Assembly: GCA_031177985.1 (NCBI GenBank)
Contig: JAPSJW010000002.1
Location: forward strand, 659,581-723,580
From: Microbacteriaceae bacterium
GTDB lineage: Bacteria > Actinomycetota > Actinomycetes > Actinomycetales > Microbacteriaceae
Reading direction: 5' to 3'
Length of the DNA: 64,000 bases
The position numbers and the translations under genes are program-made. Of this stretch, positions 34,368 to 43,329 are shown piece after piece. Each line of letters opens with the position of its first letter. Within the stretch, counting starts at the first letter, position 1. A model generated the notes under the pieces. It saw nothing but the letters and a program-made list of their open reading frames with translations, ran no database searches and was not told the DNA's origin.

Positions 34368-35246
34368 GTGAGTCCGACACTCCAGTTCACCAAGGGCCAG
34401 GGCACAGGCAACGACTTCGTGCTGTTCTCCGACCCCGATGGCGAGGTGGACCTCACCGCTGCGCAGCTCGCGGCGATCGCGGACCGGCGATTCGGCGTCG
34501 GCGCCGATGGGGTTCTGCGTGCGGTGCGCTCGCGCAGTCTGCCCGAGGGGGCCGCGGCGCTGGCCGAGGACCCGGACGCCGAGTGGTTCATGGACTACCA
34601 CAACGCCGACGGCTCGCCGAGCGAGATGTGCGGCAATGGCATCAGGGTCTTCGTGCGCTACCTGCTCGAGAACGGCCTCGTGGAGCTCGAGAACGGCGAC
34701 GCCCTGGCGATAGGCACCCGGGGCGGAGTGCGGGACGTGCAGCGCACCGCATCCGGCTTCTCGGTGGATCTCGGCCGTTGGCGTCTCGACGGCGGGGAGC
34801 CGCTCGTGCGGGCGAAGAACCTGTCTGTGGCGCGGCCGGGGCTCGGCATCAACGTCGGCAACCCGCACGTCGTCGTCGCTCTCGCGAGCGACGAGGAACT
34901 GGACGGCGCCGATCTCTCCTTCGTGCCGCAGCTCGACCCCGCCCCTGAGGCCGGGGCGAATGTCGAGTTCGTCGTGCCTGCCGACCCGCTCGTGCAGGAC
35001 GGCGTGGGCCGCATCCGGATGCGGGTGCACGAGCGCGGAAGCGGGGAGACGCTGTCCTGCGGCACGGGAGCGGCCGCAGCGGCCCTCGCGACTCGACACT
35101 GGGCGGGCTCCGGCGCGCCCCACCAGTGGCGCGTGGAGGTTCCGGGAGGGGTGCTGGGTGTGCGGATGTTCCCGGCCGAGGACGGCGAGCACGTCGCTCT
35201 CAGCGGCCCCGCCGAGCTCGTGTTCGATGGCGCGCTGCAGCTGTAG
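34368..35246 (+). CDS. dapF: Diaminopimelate epimerase
   Basis: DapF converts LL- to meso-diaminopimelate for lysine and peptidoglycan. The 292-residue protein has two homologous halves with the active-site cysteines in [11 protein letters not shown] and [12 protein letters not shown], and the N-terminal [12 protein letters not shown] start. Same miaA-dapF-hflX order as in mycobacteria, here with a methyltransferase gene inserted on the other strand. Confidence 0.95.
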   Translation: MSPTLQFTKGQGTGNDFVLFSDPDGEVDLTAAQLAAIADRRFGVGADGVLRAVRSRSLPEGAAALAEDPDAEWFMDYHNADGSPSEMCGNGIRVFVRYLLENGLVELENGDALAIGTRGGVRDVQRTASGFSVDLGRWRLDGGEPLVRAKNLSVARPGLGINVGNPHVVVALASDEELDGADLSFVPQLDPAPEAGANVEFVVPADPLVQDGVGRIRMRVHERGSGETLSCGTGAAAAALATRHWAGSGAPHQWRVEVPGGVLGVRMFPAEDGEHVALSGPAELVFDGALQL

Positions 35247-35255
35247 CTGAGGCGC

Positions 35256-35894
35256 TCACACCGTCCCGACAGCCCCGGTGTTCCCCACCCGCCGCCGCCC
35301 GCGCAGCACGCGATACCCCTTGCTGGTCGCAGCGCGGATGAAGCTGAAGTCCCCGTCGAATGTGGTCTGCAGCCAGCGGTGCAGCGAGTCGGAGCCGAGG
35401 TTGCGCTGTACGACGAGCCAGGCGTCCGACCCGGGCTCGAGGCGCGGCAGCCACCGGGTGAGGAGCCCGTGGAGCTCGTTCTTGCCGACCCTGATGGGCG
35501 GATTCGACCACACGGTCATGAATCGCACGTCGTCGGGAACATCGTCGGGCAGCGCGGCGTTGACATTATCGAGGCCCAGGATCCGCGCGTTGGCCCGCAC
35601 GAGCTCCAGGGCCCGCTCGTTGACGTCGACCGCCCAGACGGTCGCTCTCGGTGACTCGAGGGCGAGGGTCAGGGCGACCGGTCCCCATCCGCAGCCCAGG
35701 TCGAGCAGGTGACCGCCGGGAGGCGGGGTGGGGGTGTTGGCGAGCAGGACCCCCGTGCCGGTGTCGATCCGCTCGGGGCTGAAGACGCCGTTGGCGGTGA
35801 CGAGCTCGACGTCACGACCCGAGAGCTGGACGTGCAGCGGGCGTGTCCTCGCCTCGCTCTCGGGCGACGACGAGAAGTAGTGGTCGCCGGACAT
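35256..35894 (-). CDS. Class I SAM-dependent methyltransferase, RsmC/RlmG-like
   Basis: The 212-residue protein has the SAM-binding motif HLLDLGCGWGPVALTLA, an acidic end of strand 2 (AVDVNERAL) and the NPPI motif in VWSNPPIRVGKNE typical of methyltransferases that act on exocyclic amines of guanine in rRNA (the MTS domain of RsmC). It is shorter than E. coli RsmC, lacking the N-terminal pseudo-domain. The ATG at 35894 is fixed by TAGGTT 8 nt upstream; it is divergent from hflX. Confidence 0.85.
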   Translation of the reverse strand: MSGDHYFSSSPESEARTRPLHVQLSGRDVELVTANGVFSPERIDTGTGVLLANTPTPPPGGHLLDLGCGWGPVALTLALESPRATVWAVDVNERALELVRANARILGLDNVNAALPDDVPDDVRFMTVWSNPPIRVGKNELHGLLTRWLPRLEPGSDAWLVVQRNLGSDSLHRWLQTTFDGDFSFIRAATSKGYRVLRGRRRVGNTGAVGTV

Positions 35895-35902
35895 GCCACC
35901 AG

Positions 35903-35908
35903 AACCTA
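35903..35908 (-). promoter_or_regulatory. -10 box of the methyltransferase gene
   Basis: Minus-strand TAGGTT with an 8-nt gap to the ATG at 35894. It lies only 16 bp from the hflX -10 box on the other strand, so the two promoters overlap and probably compete. Confidence 0.55.
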
Positions 35909-35924
35909 TCGGACACGCGAGAAG

Positions 35925-35930
35925 TAAGGT
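35925..35930 (+). promoter_or_regulatory. Leaderless -10 box of hflX
   Basis: TAAGGT followed by TAACCCG and the ATG at 35938, a 7-nt gap. Confidence 0.55.
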
Positions 35931-35937
35931 TAACCCG

Positions 35938-37449
35938 ATGATTGAGAACGAGACGCGAGACGACGTGGTCGAGCGGGTGCTGGCGCGCGAGGATGCTCCA
36001 GGAGCATCGGTGAGCCTGTTCACGAGCGGCGCACAGGCGCTCCAGAATGATTCCGCCTATTCCGACTCCCGTGACGGAGACCAGTTCGATCGCGAGGAAC
36101 GGCAGGCGCTGCGGCGTGTCGCCGGCCTCTCGACGGAGCTCGACGACGTCACGGAGGTCGAGTACCGGCAGCTGCGACTGGAGAACGTCGTGCTGATCGG
36201 CGTGTACTCGCAGGGTTCGCTCGAGGATGCCGAGAACAGCATGCGCGAGCTGGCGGCTCTGGCCGAGACCGCGGGCGCACGCGTGCTCGACGGCCTGCTG
36301 CAGCGCCGACCGCATCCCGACCCGAGCACCTACCTCGGCAAGGGCAAGGTCGAGGAGCTCGCGGCGATCGTCGCATCGCTCGGCGCCGACACCGTGATCG
36401 CCGACACCGAGCTCGCGCCCAGCCAGCGGCGTGCCCTCGAGGACGTCGTGAAGGTCAAGGTGATCGACCGCACGGCGGTGATCCTCGACATCTTCAGCCA
36501 GCACGCGAAGAGCCGCGAGGGCAAGGCTCAGGTCGAGCTCGCCCAGCTCGAGTACCTGCTCCCGCGTCTGCGCGGTTGGGGTGACTCGATGAGCCGTCAG
36601 GCCGGTGGTCAGGCGGCCGGCGGTCAGGGCATGGGCAGCCGAGGCCCCGGTGAGACGAAGATCGAGCTCGACCGGCGCCGCATCCACAACCGGATGGCGA
36701 AGCTGCGCAAGCAGATCAAGGGCTTCGCACCCGCGCGCGAGGCGAAGCGGGCGAACCGCAACCGCAACGAGGTGCCGAGCGTCGCGATCGCCGGCTACAC
36801 GAACGCGGGCAAGTCGAGCCTGCTCAACCGGGTCACCCGGGCGGGCGTGCTCGTCGAGAACGCGCTGTTCGCGACCCTGGACGCGACCACGCGCCGCTAC
36901 GCGACCCCCGACGGCCGGCAGTTCACGTTCACCGACACCGTCGGGTTCGTGCGGAACCTGCCGCATCAGCTGGTGGAGGCGTTCCGGTCGACACTCGAGG
37001 AGGTGGCAGACTCCGACGTGATCCTGCACGTCGTCGACGCCTCGCACCCCGACCCCGGTTCGCAGCTGGCCACGGTGCGCGACGTGATCGGTGACGTCGA
37101 CGCCCGTCACATCCCCGAGCTGGTCGTGTTCAACAAGAGCGACCTGGTGGACGACGAGCAGCGGATGGTGCTGCGCGGTCTCGTGCCGGACGCGCTGTTC
37201 GTGTCGGCTCGCACCGGCGAGGGCGTGGAGGAGCTGCTCGAGCGGCTCTCTGCGATGCTGCCGCAGCAGGACGTCGAAGTCGAGCTGCTCATCCCGTACG
37301 AGCGAGGCGACCTCGTCGCTCTCGCGCACCGGACCGCCCGTGTGCTGGACACGGTCTACGAGGAGGACGGGACGAGGCTCTCGCTTCTCGCGACCGAGCG
37401 CGAGGCCGAGCAGCTGAGGGCCGCCGTGGGGATCGCCGCGGCATCCTGA
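35938..37449 (+). CDS. hflX: GTPase HflX
   Basis: HflX is a ribosome-splitting GTPase. The 503-residue protein has an N-terminal domain with RPHPDPSTYLGKGKVEEL, a Gly-rich linker (GGQAAGGQGMGSRGPGETKI), and the G domain: G1 GYTNAGKSSLLN (about residue 283), G3 DTVGFVRNLPHQL, G4 NKSD. The first 60 residues are an extension common in actinobacteria. The ATG at 35938 follows the -10 box; an upstream frame from 35893 would cross the promoter. Confidence 0.94.
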   Translation: MIENETRDDVVERVLAREDAPGASVSLFTSGAQALQNDSAYSDSRDGDQFDREERQALRRVAGLSTELDDVTEVEYRQLRLENVVLIGVYSQGSLEDAENSMRELAALAETAGARVLDGLLQRRPHPDPSTYLGKGKVEELAAIVASLGADTVIADTELAPSQRRALEDVVKVKVIDRTAVILDIFSQHAKSREGKAQVELAQLEYLLPRLRGWGDSMSRQAGGQAAGGQGMGSRGPGETKIELDRRRIHNRMAKLRKQIKGFAPAREAKRANRNRNEVPSVAIAGYTNAGKSSLLNRVTRAGVLVENALFATLDATTRRYATPDGRQFTFTDTVGFVRNLPHQLVEAFRSTLEEVADSDVILHVVDASHPDPGSQLATVRDVIGDVDARHIPELVVFNKSDLVDDEQRMVLRGLVPDALFVSARTGEGVEELLERLSAMLPQQDVEVELLIPYERGDLVALAHRTARVLDTVYEEDGTRLSLLATEREAEQLRAAVGIAAAS

Positions 37450-37461
37450 CCTGAGGGACGA

Positions 37462-37493
37462 GAAGGGCGCTCCGCCGAAGCGGGGCGCCCTTC
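37462..37493. terminator. Bidirectional hairpin terminator after hflX
   Basis: GAAGGGCGC-T-CCGC (37462-37475) pairs with 37480-37493 over a CGAA loop, 14 bp with one G-T pair. It lies between convergent genes and ends in TTCG/GAAG tracts. Confidence 0.82.
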
Positions 37494-37505
37494 GTCATCT
37501 CCGGG

Positions 37506-38561
37506 TCACCAGGCGGCGGCGACCTCGCGATGCGTTCCGAGCAGAGCGGGCGTCTCCTCGCGAGGTGCCCGTCCGCATCCGCACTCCGTCGCGACCCCGA
37601 AGCGGTCGACGTGGCGGGCAGCCGCCCGGATGCGCCGAGTGGCGCCGTCTGCGCCGTCCTCCCGGTGCACGAGGCCGAGGTACAGCTCGGTCTCGTCCGG
37701 CAGCTCCAGCGCGGCGAGGGGCGCGAAGTACCCGTCGTCGTCCCGCTCGATAGGAACGGGGAGGTGCACCCACTGCACGGGGCGATCCACCGCCGCGATC
37801 AGGCGGTTGGCGAACTCGACGAGGTTGCCGGTGTCTGCCGGCTCGACGAAGTGCTTCTCGCCGGCGTCCCCGTAGCAGAGGTGGTAGCCGAGTTCGACGG
37901 GCTCGGGCACCCTTCGCGCCTGCTCGGCGGCGCGCTCGATGACGCCCGCCCAGACGTCCTGGAACCACGGACGGTAGGCGCCGCCGAAGCGCTCGGGGTA
38001 TCCGGCGCCTTCGATGTAGGCGAACTCGACGGCGGTGTCCCACTGGATCGCCAGAGACTCATGGGGGATGGCGGCGAGGATGCGGTCAAGCTCGCCGAAC
38101 AGCGCGCCCGCGTAGACCGGTTCGACCGCTGCGCGCTGCTCCTCGGGGAAGAACGCCCCGACGACGGCAGCGGGCGTCGGCAGCGACACCTGGAAGCGGA
38201 CATCCGCGGAGATGACGCCGTCGTCCTGCAGCCGGCGGAACACGTCCCACGACTCGAGGGCCGACTCGGCATAGCCGAGCTCTCCGAAGCTCAGCGTCGC
38301 GGGGTCCACTCCGTCGGCGACCCGCACGGGCCGCAGGTCGAGGCCCTGCATGAGGACGGGCTCGTCGCCGATGCGCTCGATGCCCGCAGTGCGGGCGATC
38401 CGGTCGGGCTGGAAGGCGATCCAGTGGAAGCGATCGCCGACCTCTCCGTCGGGGATGCGGCGGAGCCGGTCGCCGAGCACCTCGGCTGCGGCGCGGAAGG
38501 TGCTCTCGGCGTCCGGGAGATTGACGCTGCCGACCAGCAGCGCGCCCTGGGGCTGGGTCAT
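37506..38561 (-). CDS. MetE-like (cobalamin-independent methionine synthase fold) protein
   Basis: The 351-residue protein resembles the UROD/MetE-type barrel: GSVNLPDAESTFRAAAEVLG at the start, IPDGEVGDRFHW, and a C-terminal TECGCGR with C327 and C329 in the place of the zinc-binding CG of MetE. It is less than half the length of full MetE and lacks the folate-binding N-terminal half, so it is not a complete methionine synthase; a zinc-dependent alkyl transfer or demethylation is possible. The ATG has GAGAGGA upstream. It lies downstream of lexA, after a 13-bp inverted repeat. Confidence 0.72.
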   Translation of the reverse strand: MTQPQGALLVGSVNLPDAESTFRAAAEVLGDRLRRIPDGEVGDRFHWIAFQPDRIARTAGIERIGDEPVLMQGLDLRPVRVADGVDPATLSFGELGYAESALESWDVFRRLQDDGVISADVRFQVSLPTPAAVVGAFFPEEQRAAVEPVYAGALFGELDRILAAIPHESLAIQWDTAVEFAYIEGAGYPERFGGAYRPWFQDVWAGVIERAAEQARRVPEPVELGYHLCYGDAGEKHFVEPADTGNLVEFANRLIAAVDRPVQWVHLPVPIERDDDGYFAPLAALELPDETELYLGLVHREDGADGATRRIRAAARHVDRFGVATECGCGRAPREETPALLGTHREVAAAW

Positions 38562-38590
38562 GTCCGTTCCTCTCGCGAGCGGGAGCCACG

Positions 38591-38639
38591 GGCGACTCCC
38601 GGATGGTGGGGAATCGCAGCCGGTGCTCCGGGAGTCGCC
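38591..38639. repeat. 13-bp perfect inverted repeat between lexA and the MetE-like gene
   Basis: GGCGACTCCCGGA (38591-38603) and its exact complement (38627-38639) are separated by 23 bp. On the minus strand it lies 30 nt before the ATG of the MetE-like gene and 107 nt after the lexA stop. It could be a lexA terminator, a leader structure or an operator. No T run follows it. Confidence 0.6.
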
Positions 38640-38746
38640 GAGGAGGCGGGCCGGAGCGCGAGGCTTCGCGTCAGCGGTTGCGAACGGTCTCAGGCTCGCA
38701 CGGCGCCCGGCCGTCGCACCAGCAAGGACGTCATACGGCGCAACGC

Positions 38747-39415
38747 TCAGACCGAGCGCAGCACCGCCACGACCTTGCCGAGCACGTCGGCCTGGTCGCC
38801 GAGGATCGGCTCGAAGGCGGAGTTGCGGGGCAGCAGCCAGGTGTGGCCGTCGCGCTGCCGGAAGACCTTCACGGTGGCCTCGCCGTCGAGCATCGCGGCG
38901 ACGATCTCGCCGTTCTCGGCGGTGGGCTGCTGACGCACGACGACGAAGTCGCCGTCGCAGATGGCCGCGTCGATCATCGAGTCGCCGACGACCTTCAGCA
39001 TGAACAGGTCGCCCTTGCCGACCAGCTGGCGGGGGAGCGGCACGACCTCCTCGACGTGCTGGTCGGCGGTGATCGGGATGCCGGCGGCGATGCGGCCGAC
39101 GAGCGGCACCATCGCGGCGTCGGCGACGCTCGGCGCGTCGTCCGATTCCGTGGCAGGCAGGTCGATCAGCACCTCGATCGCGCGGGGCCGGTTGGGGTCG
39201 CGCCTCAGGTAGCCGCTGAGCTCCAGCTGGCCGAGCTGGTGCGTGACGCTGGAGAGCGACGAGAGCCCCACGGCGTCGCCGATCTCGCGCATGCTCGGCG
39301 GGTAGCCCCTGGCCGAGACGGATCGCTGGATGAACTCGAGGATCGCCTGCTGCTTGGCGCTGAGGCTGGTGCGCCTGCGCGTGCGCTCCGGCTCTGTGGC
39401 GGCGGTCTCGTCCAT
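38747..39415 (-). CDS. lexA: SOS repressor LexA
   Basis: LexA represses DNA-damage genes until RecA triggers its self-cleavage. The 222-residue protein has the winged-helix N-terminal domain (about 18-85; [20 protein letters not shown]), the cleavage site A111-G112 in RIAAGIP, the catalytic Ser146 in GDSMID and Lys183 in ATVKVF. A GAGGAG Shine-Dalgarno precedes the ATG. It is divergent from the LysM gene, with SOS boxes in the shared region. Confidence 0.96.
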   Translation of the reverse strand: MDETAATEPERTRRRTSLSAKQQAILEFIQRSVSARGYPPSMREIGDAVGLSSLSSVTHQLGQLELSGYLRRDPNRPRAIEVLIDLPATESDDAPSVADAAMVPLVGRIAAGIPITADQHVEEVVPLPRQLVGKGDLFMLKVVGDSMIDAAICDGDFVVVRQQPTAENGEIVAAMLDGEATVKVFRQRDGHTWLLPRNSAFEPILGDQADVLGKVVAVLRSV

Positions 39416-39478
39416 GCGTGCTCCTCGGTCGGCCCGATGTCGGTGGCCGCTGCTCTACTGCTGATGCGGACGATCGAA

Positions 39479-39507
39479 ACTGTATCCAGCAGCGAGCCCC
39501 GAGGCAA
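39479..39507 (-). promoter_or_regulatory. lexA promoter
   Basis: On the minus strand TTGCCT (39507-39502), a 17-bp spacer and TACAGT (39484-39479) form a good -35/-10 pair, 64 nt before the lexA ATG. Confidence 0.7.
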
Positions 39508-39519
39508 ACATCTCTTCGA
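39504..39519 (-). promoter_or_regulatory. Weak LexA box over the lexA -35
   Basis: On the minus strand TCGAAGAGATGTTTGC matches TCGAAC-N4-GTTCGA at 9 of 12 positions and overlaps the -35 of lexA, which suggests moderate autorepression. Confidence 0.5.
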
Positions 39520-39576
39520 GCGTGTCGGTGGTTCGGTGCACGATCGATTCGAATACGGAGTTGTGGATTCGAACAC

Positions 39577-39592
39577 TCGAAGGTATGTTCGG
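39577..39592 (+). promoter_or_regulatory. LexA box and -10 of the LysM gene
   Basis: TCGAAGGTATGTTCGG matches the SOS consensus at 10 of 12 positions and contains TATGTT (39584-39589), a likely -10 for the LysM gene. A second partial site, TTCGAACACTCGAA (39568-39581), overlaps its left half. Confidence 0.7.
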
Positions 39593-39599
39593 AACACGA

Positions 39600-39639
39600 C
39601 TTCGCATCCGGTGCTCCCGGCCGAGCACCGGATGCGAAG
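39600..39639 (+). repeat. 17-bp perfect hairpin in the LysM gene leader
   Basis: CTTCGCATCCGGTGCTC (39600-39616) pairs exactly with 39623-39639 over a CCGGCC loop. If transcription starts near 39597 this hairpin is at the very 5' end of the mRNA, 83 nt before the start codon. It has no T run and so is not a classical terminator. The lexA-LysM gap (39416-39721) holds nothing else I can support. Confidence 0.7.
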
Positions 39640-39721
39640 AACCTCCGGAACTCGCAAGACGACCGCAGGCGGGATCCCCGCACCGCGGGAGGACCGCACG
39701 ACGGAACGAGAGGACGAGACG

Positions 39722-40108
39722 ATGAGCACCTACCCCATGAGCGCACCGAGCCCCATGACGGCGAAGGGCGCCCCGCGCACCCGGAACGAGGCGCCGCGCA
39801 CCCGTCTTCGCATCACCCGTCGCGGCCGACTCGTCGTCTCCGCCATCGTCGCCCTGCCGCTCGTCGCCGCCGCCTGGTTCGGCGTGCTCGACGGCGGCAG
39901 CGCCATCGCCTCGCACGAGCAGAGCGGCGTGGAGTTCGAGTACCTGACGGTTCAGCCGGGCCAGACCCTGTGGCAGCTCGCCGAGGATCTCGCCCCCACG
40001 GCCGACCCCCGCGACGTCGTCGCGGAGATCATGCAGCTCAACAACCTCGCCGGCGCCGAGCTCGTCGTGGGCGACCGGCTCGCGATCCCTTTCGAATACA
40101 CCGAATGA
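39722..40108 (+). CDS. LysM-domain membrane-anchored protein, SOS-regulated (Rv2719c-like position)
   Basis: The 128-residue protein has a basic cytoplasmic start, one membrane span (about 37-53) and an extracellular LysM domain (about 74-123: YLTVQPGQTLWQLAEDLAP to VGDRLAIP) that binds peptidoglycan. In mycobacteria the gene divergent from lexA encodes such a protein, SOS-induced and linked to inhibition of cell division; in corynebacteria divS holds this place. The same role is inferred here from position and the SOS box. The ATG has GAGGACGAG upstream. Confidence 0.85.
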   Translation: MSTYPMSAPSPMTAKGAPRTRNEAPRTRLRITRRGRLVVSAIVALPLVAAAWFGVLDGGSAIASHEQSGVEFEYLTVQPGQTLWQLAEDLAPTADPRDVVAEIMQLNNLAGAELVVGDRLAIPFEYTE

Positions 40109-40111
40109 GCG

Positions 40112-40144
40112 GCATCCGTCGCCGAGACAGCGGGCGACGGATGC
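40112..40144 (+). terminator. Hairpin terminator after the LysM gene
   Basis: GCATCCGTCGCC (40112-40123) pairs exactly with 40133-40144, a 12-bp stem with a 9-nt loop, just before the hisC promoter. Confidence 0.75.
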
Positions 40145-40160
40145 GGTGTCCGGCCCGCTC

Positions 40161-40166
40161 TAGCAT
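40161..40166 (+). promoter_or_regulatory. Leaderless -10 box of hisC
   Basis: TAGCAT followed by GGGACG and the GTG at 40173. With no leader, the his cluster has no room for a leader-peptide attenuator at this promoter. Confidence 0.6.
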
Positions 40167-40172
40167 GGGACG

Positions 40173-41246
40173 GTGACGCAACTCGCCGACCTCCCCATCC
40201 GGGACGACCTCCGCGGCAAGACGCCTTACGGCGCTCCGCAGCAGCCGGTGCGCATCGCGCTCAACGTCAACGAGAACACGCATGCGATCCCCGACGACGT
40301 CGTCGAGGACATCGTCGCCTCGGTCGCCCGGGCGCTGAGGACGGTCAACCGCTACCCCGATCGGGAGTTCACCGAGCTGCGGGAGAGCCTCGCCGACTAC
40401 CTGGGCCATGATCTCGGGCCGGAGCGGATCTGGGCGGCGAACGGCTCGAACGAGGTGCTGCAGCAGATCCTCCAGGCGTTCGGCGGACCCGGGCGCAGCG
40501 TGCTCGGGTTCACGCCGACCTACTCGATGCACTCGATCATCGCCGACGGCACCGGCAGCCGGTGGATCGGCGCCGAGCGGGATGAGGACTACCGCATCTC
40601 CGTCGACACGGCGGTCGCCGCCGTCGAGCGCGAGCGTCCCGACGTCGTCTTTCTCTGCGCCCCGAACAACCCGACCGGCACCCCTCTCGGCCTCGACGTG
40701 ATCGAGGCGGTCTACGAGGTGCACCCGGGCATGGTCGTGGTCGACGAGGCGTATGCGGAGTTCGCTCCCGTCGGCACAGCCAGTGCGCTGACCCTGCTGC
40801 CCGGCAGGGAGCGGTTGCTCGTCTCCCGCACCATGAGCAAGGCCTTCGCCTTTGCGGGGGCACGGGTCGGCTACCTCGCCGCCGACCCGGCGGCGATCGA
40901 CGCGCTGCGGCTGGTGCGACTCCCGTACCACCTCTCCGCTCTGACGCAGGCCGCCGCCGTGGCCGCGCTCGACCACCGGCGCGAGATGCTCGCGATGGTG
41001 GACGACATCCGCGCCCAGCGCGACCGGCTGCTGACCGAGCTTCCGCGGCTCGGCTACCCCGTGTACGAGAGCTGGTCGAACTTCGTGCTCTTCTCGGGTG
41101 TCGACGACCCGCGTCGCACCTTCGAGCGGCTGCTCGAGGAGAGCATCCTCATCCGCGACGTCGGCATCCCGCACGCCCTCCGCGTGACCGCCGGCACCGA
41201 GGAGGAGACGACAGCGTTCCTCGAGGCGCTCGGTAGGATCGGATGA
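40173..41246 (+). CDS. hisC: Histidinol-phosphate aminotransferase
   Basis: A 357-residue fold-type I PLP enzyme that makes histidinol phosphate. ALNVNENTH near the N terminus, the NPTGTPLG substrate loop and the Schiff-base Lys in [17 protein letters not shown] (about residue 222) identify it, followed by [13 protein letters not shown]. hisD, which usually precedes it in actinobacteria, is not here. ATGA overlap with hisB. Confidence 0.94.
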   Translation: MTQLADLPIRDDLRGKTPYGAPQQPVRIALNVNENTHAIPDDVVEDIVASVARALRTVNRYPDREFTELRESLADYLGHDLGPERIWAANGSNEVLQQILQAFGGPGRSVLGFTPTYSMHSIIADGTGSRWIGAERDEDYRISVDTAVAAVERERPDVVFLCAPNNPTGTPLGLDVIEAVYEVHPGMVVVDEAYAEFAPVGTASALTLLPGRERLLVSRTMSKAFAFAGARVGYLAADPAAIDALRLVRLPYHLSALTQAAAVAALDHRREMLAMVDDIRAQRDRLLTELPRLGYPVYESWSNFVLFSGVDDPRRTFERLLEESILIRDVGIPHALRVTAGTEEETTAFLEALGRIG

Positions 41247-41851
41247 TGACGAACGGCCGTACGGCGCACCTCAGCCGGGAGACCAGCGAGTCGAGCATCG
41301 ACCTCGTGCTCGACCTCGACGGCACCGGTCGCGCGGAGATCGATTCATCCGTCCCGTTCTTCGACCACCTGCTCACGGCGTTCACGAAGCACTCGCTCGT
41401 CGACCTCAAGGTCGTGGCGAAGGGCGACATCGAGATCGACGTGCACCACACCGTCGAGGACATCGGCATCGTGCTCGGCACCGCCATCAAGCAGGCGCTC
41501 GGCGACAAGGCCGGCATCTCCCGGTTCGGCGACGCCCTCGTCCCGCTCGACGAGGCGCTCGTGCAGGCCGTCGTCGACGTGTCGGGTCGGCCCTACCTCG
41601 TCCACTCGGGCGAGCCGGCCGGCTTCGAGCACCACCTGATCGGCGGGCACTTCACGGGTTCGATGGTGCGCCACGTGTTCGAGGCGATCGCGTTCAACGC
41701 AGCCCTCACCGTGCACGTCTCGGTGCTCGGCGGACGCGACCCGCACCACATCGCCGAGGCCGAGTTCAAGGCGTTCGCGCGAGCTTTCCGCACGGCTGTG
41801 CAGCTCGACCCCCGAGTCAGCGGCATCCCGTCCACGAAGGGCGCACTCTGA
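41243..41851 (+). CDS. hisB: Imidazoleglycerol-phosphate dehydratase
   Basis: The 202-residue protein is the single-domain dehydratase. Metal-binding motifs are [25 protein letters not shown] and the later [10 protein letters not shown] and [16 protein letters not shown]. It acts before HisC in the pathway. Its first ATG overlaps the hisC stop; a second ATG follows directly. Confidence 0.95.
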   Translation: MMTNGRTAHLSRETSESSIDLVLDLDGTGRAEIDSSVPFFDHLLTAFTKHSLVDLKVVAKGDIEIDVHHTVEDIGIVLGTAIKQALGDKAGISRFGDALVPLDEALVQAVVDVSGRPYLVHSGEPAGFEHHLIGGHFTGSMVRHVFEAIAFNAALTVHVSVLGGRDPHHIAEAEFKAFARAFRTAVQLDPRVSGIPSTKGAL

Positions 41852-41852
41852 G

Positions 41853-42485
41853 GTGACCAGACCATCCGTCGTCGTCCTCGACTACGGCAGCGGCAACGTG
41901 CACTCCGCTGCGAAGGCGATCGAGGCCGCCGGTGCCGACGTCGTGCTGAGCGCCGACCGTGCCGCCGTGATGGAGGCCGACGGGCTGCTCGTGCCCGGCG
42001 TCGGCGCCTTCGCGGCCGTCATGGACTCGCTGCAGGCCGTCCGCGGCGCCGAGCTGATCGAGCGCAGGCTCGCGGGCGGCAGGCCCGTGCTCGGCATCTG
42101 CGTCGGGATGCAGGTGATGTTCGAGCGCGGCGTCGAGCGCGGCGTCGAGACGGAGGGGCTGGGGGAGTGGCCGGGGACCGTCGCGGCCCTCGACGCACCC
42201 GTCCTGCCGCACATCGGCTGGAACACCGTGGACGCGCCAGAAGGGTCCGTGCTCTTCGAGGGGCTGCGCGACGAGCGCTTCTACTTCGTGCACTCCTATG
42301 CCGCGACCGACTGGACCATGCCCGAGAGCTCGTCGATCCGGGCCCCGAAGGTGACCTGGAGCGAGCACGGCCAGCCCTTCATCGCGGCCGTCGAGAACGG
42401 CCCGCTCGCGGCGACCCAGTTCCACCCCGAGAAGTCCGGCCTGCCGGGCATCCGTCTCCTGTCCAACTGGGTGCGATCGCTGTAG
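41853..42485 (+). CDS. hisH: Imidazole glycerol phosphate synthase subunit HisH
   Basis: A 210-residue class I glutamine amidotransferase that feeds ammonia to HisF. The nucleophile Cys lies in [11 protein letters not shown], and the His-Glu pair in TQFHPEKSG. hisF is not in the window. The GTG begins 1 nt after the hisB stop. Confidence 0.94.
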   Translation: MTRPSVVVLDYGSGNVHSAAKAIEAAGADVVLSADRAAVMEADGLLVPGVGAFAAVMDSLQAVRGAELIERRLAGGRPVLGICVGMQVMFERGVERGVETEGLGEWPGTVAALDAPVLPHIGWNTVDAPEGSVLFEGLRDERFYFVHSYAATDWTMPESSSIRAPKVTWSEHGQPFIAAVENGPLAATQFHPEKSGLPGIRLLSNWVRSL

Positions 42486-42520
42486 GCGCACGCGCGGCAG
42501 GCGGCTCGGCCCGATGGGGC

Positions 42521-42526
42521 TAGTAT
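42521..42526 (+). promoter_or_regulatory. -10 box before hisA
   Basis: TAGTAT lies 50 nt before the ATG at 42576, allowing independent hisA-sseB transcription with a leader of about 43 nt. Confidence 0.45.
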
Positions 42527-42575
42527 CGGGAGTCGTTTGCCGCACCCAGCATCCGACTCTCACGAAAGATCAGCA

Positions 42576-43325
42576 ATGAGCGAGTTCACCAGGACGCCCG
42601 GTCTCATCCTGCTGCCGGCGGTGGACGTCGCGAACGGCAAGGCCGTGCGGCTCACCCAGGGCGAAGCGGGCACCGAGACCAGCTACGGCGACCCGATCCA
42701 GGCCGCGGACCAGTGGGTCTCGCAGGGCGCCGAGTGGATCCACCTCGTCGACCTCGACGCCGCCTTCGGGCGCGGCACGAACCACAGCGTGATCAAGAAG
42801 GTCATCAAGAACACGCCTCGCTCGATCAACGTCGAGCTGTCCGGCGGCATCCGCGACGACGCCACCCTCGAGGCGGCTCTCGCGACCGGCGCCAAGCGCA
42901 TCAACCTCGGCACCGCCGCGCTCGAGAACCCCGAGTGGGCGGCGCACGTGATCGCCGAGTACGGCGAGGCCATCGCGGTCGGACTCGACGTGCGCGGGTC
43001 GACCCTCGCCGCCCGCGGCTGGACGCAGGAGGGCGGCGACCTCTGGGCCGTGCTCGACCGCCTCGAAGAGGCCGGCTGCGCCCGCTACGTGGTCACCGAC
43101 GTCACCAAGGACGGCACCCTCAAGGGCCCGAACCTCGACCTGCTGCAGCAGGTGATGGACCGCACCCACCGCCCCGTCATCGCCTCAGGCGGCATCGCGA
43201 GCCTCGACGACATCGCCGACCTGCGCGGTCTCGTTCCTCAGGGGCTCGAGGGCGCGATCGTCGGCAAGGCGCTCTACTCCGGCAACTTCACGCTCGCCCA
43301 GGCCCTCGACGTCGCGAGCGACTGA
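42576..43325 (+). CDS. hisA: Phosphoribosyl isomerase HisA/PriA
   Basis: A 249-residue TIM barrel isomerising ProFAR. The catalytic Asp are in [10 protein letters not shown] and [12 protein letters not shown], and the phosphate loops are ELSGGIRDD and [10 protein letters not shown]. In most actinobacteria without trpF the enzyme (PriA) also does the tryptophan-pathway step; whether trpF is absent here cannot be seen. I took the ATG at 42576, an earlier TTG at 42537 being inside the leader. Confidence 0.94.
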   Translation: MSEFTRTPGLILLPAVDVANGKAVRLTQGEAGTETSYGDPIQAADQWVSQGAEWIHLVDLDAAFGRGTNHSVIKKVIKNTPRSINVELSGGIRDDATLEAALATGAKRINLGTAALENPEWAAHVIAEYGEAIAVGLDVRGSTLAARGWTQEGGDLWAVLDRLEEAGCARYVVTDVTKDGTLKGPNLDLLQQVMDRTHRPVIASGGIASLDDIADLRGLVPQGLEGAIVGKALYSGNFTLAQALDVASD

Positions 43326-43329
43326 ACGG

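Noticed and set aside
38562..38746. SAM or cobalamin riboswitch before the MetE-like gene
   Set aside because: I could not match conserved core sequences of known SAM or cobalamin riboswitches; only the inverted repeat is supported.
40109..40172. Histidine leader peptide before hisC
   Set aside because: The promoter is leaderless at the hisC GTG, and no His-rich ORF is present.
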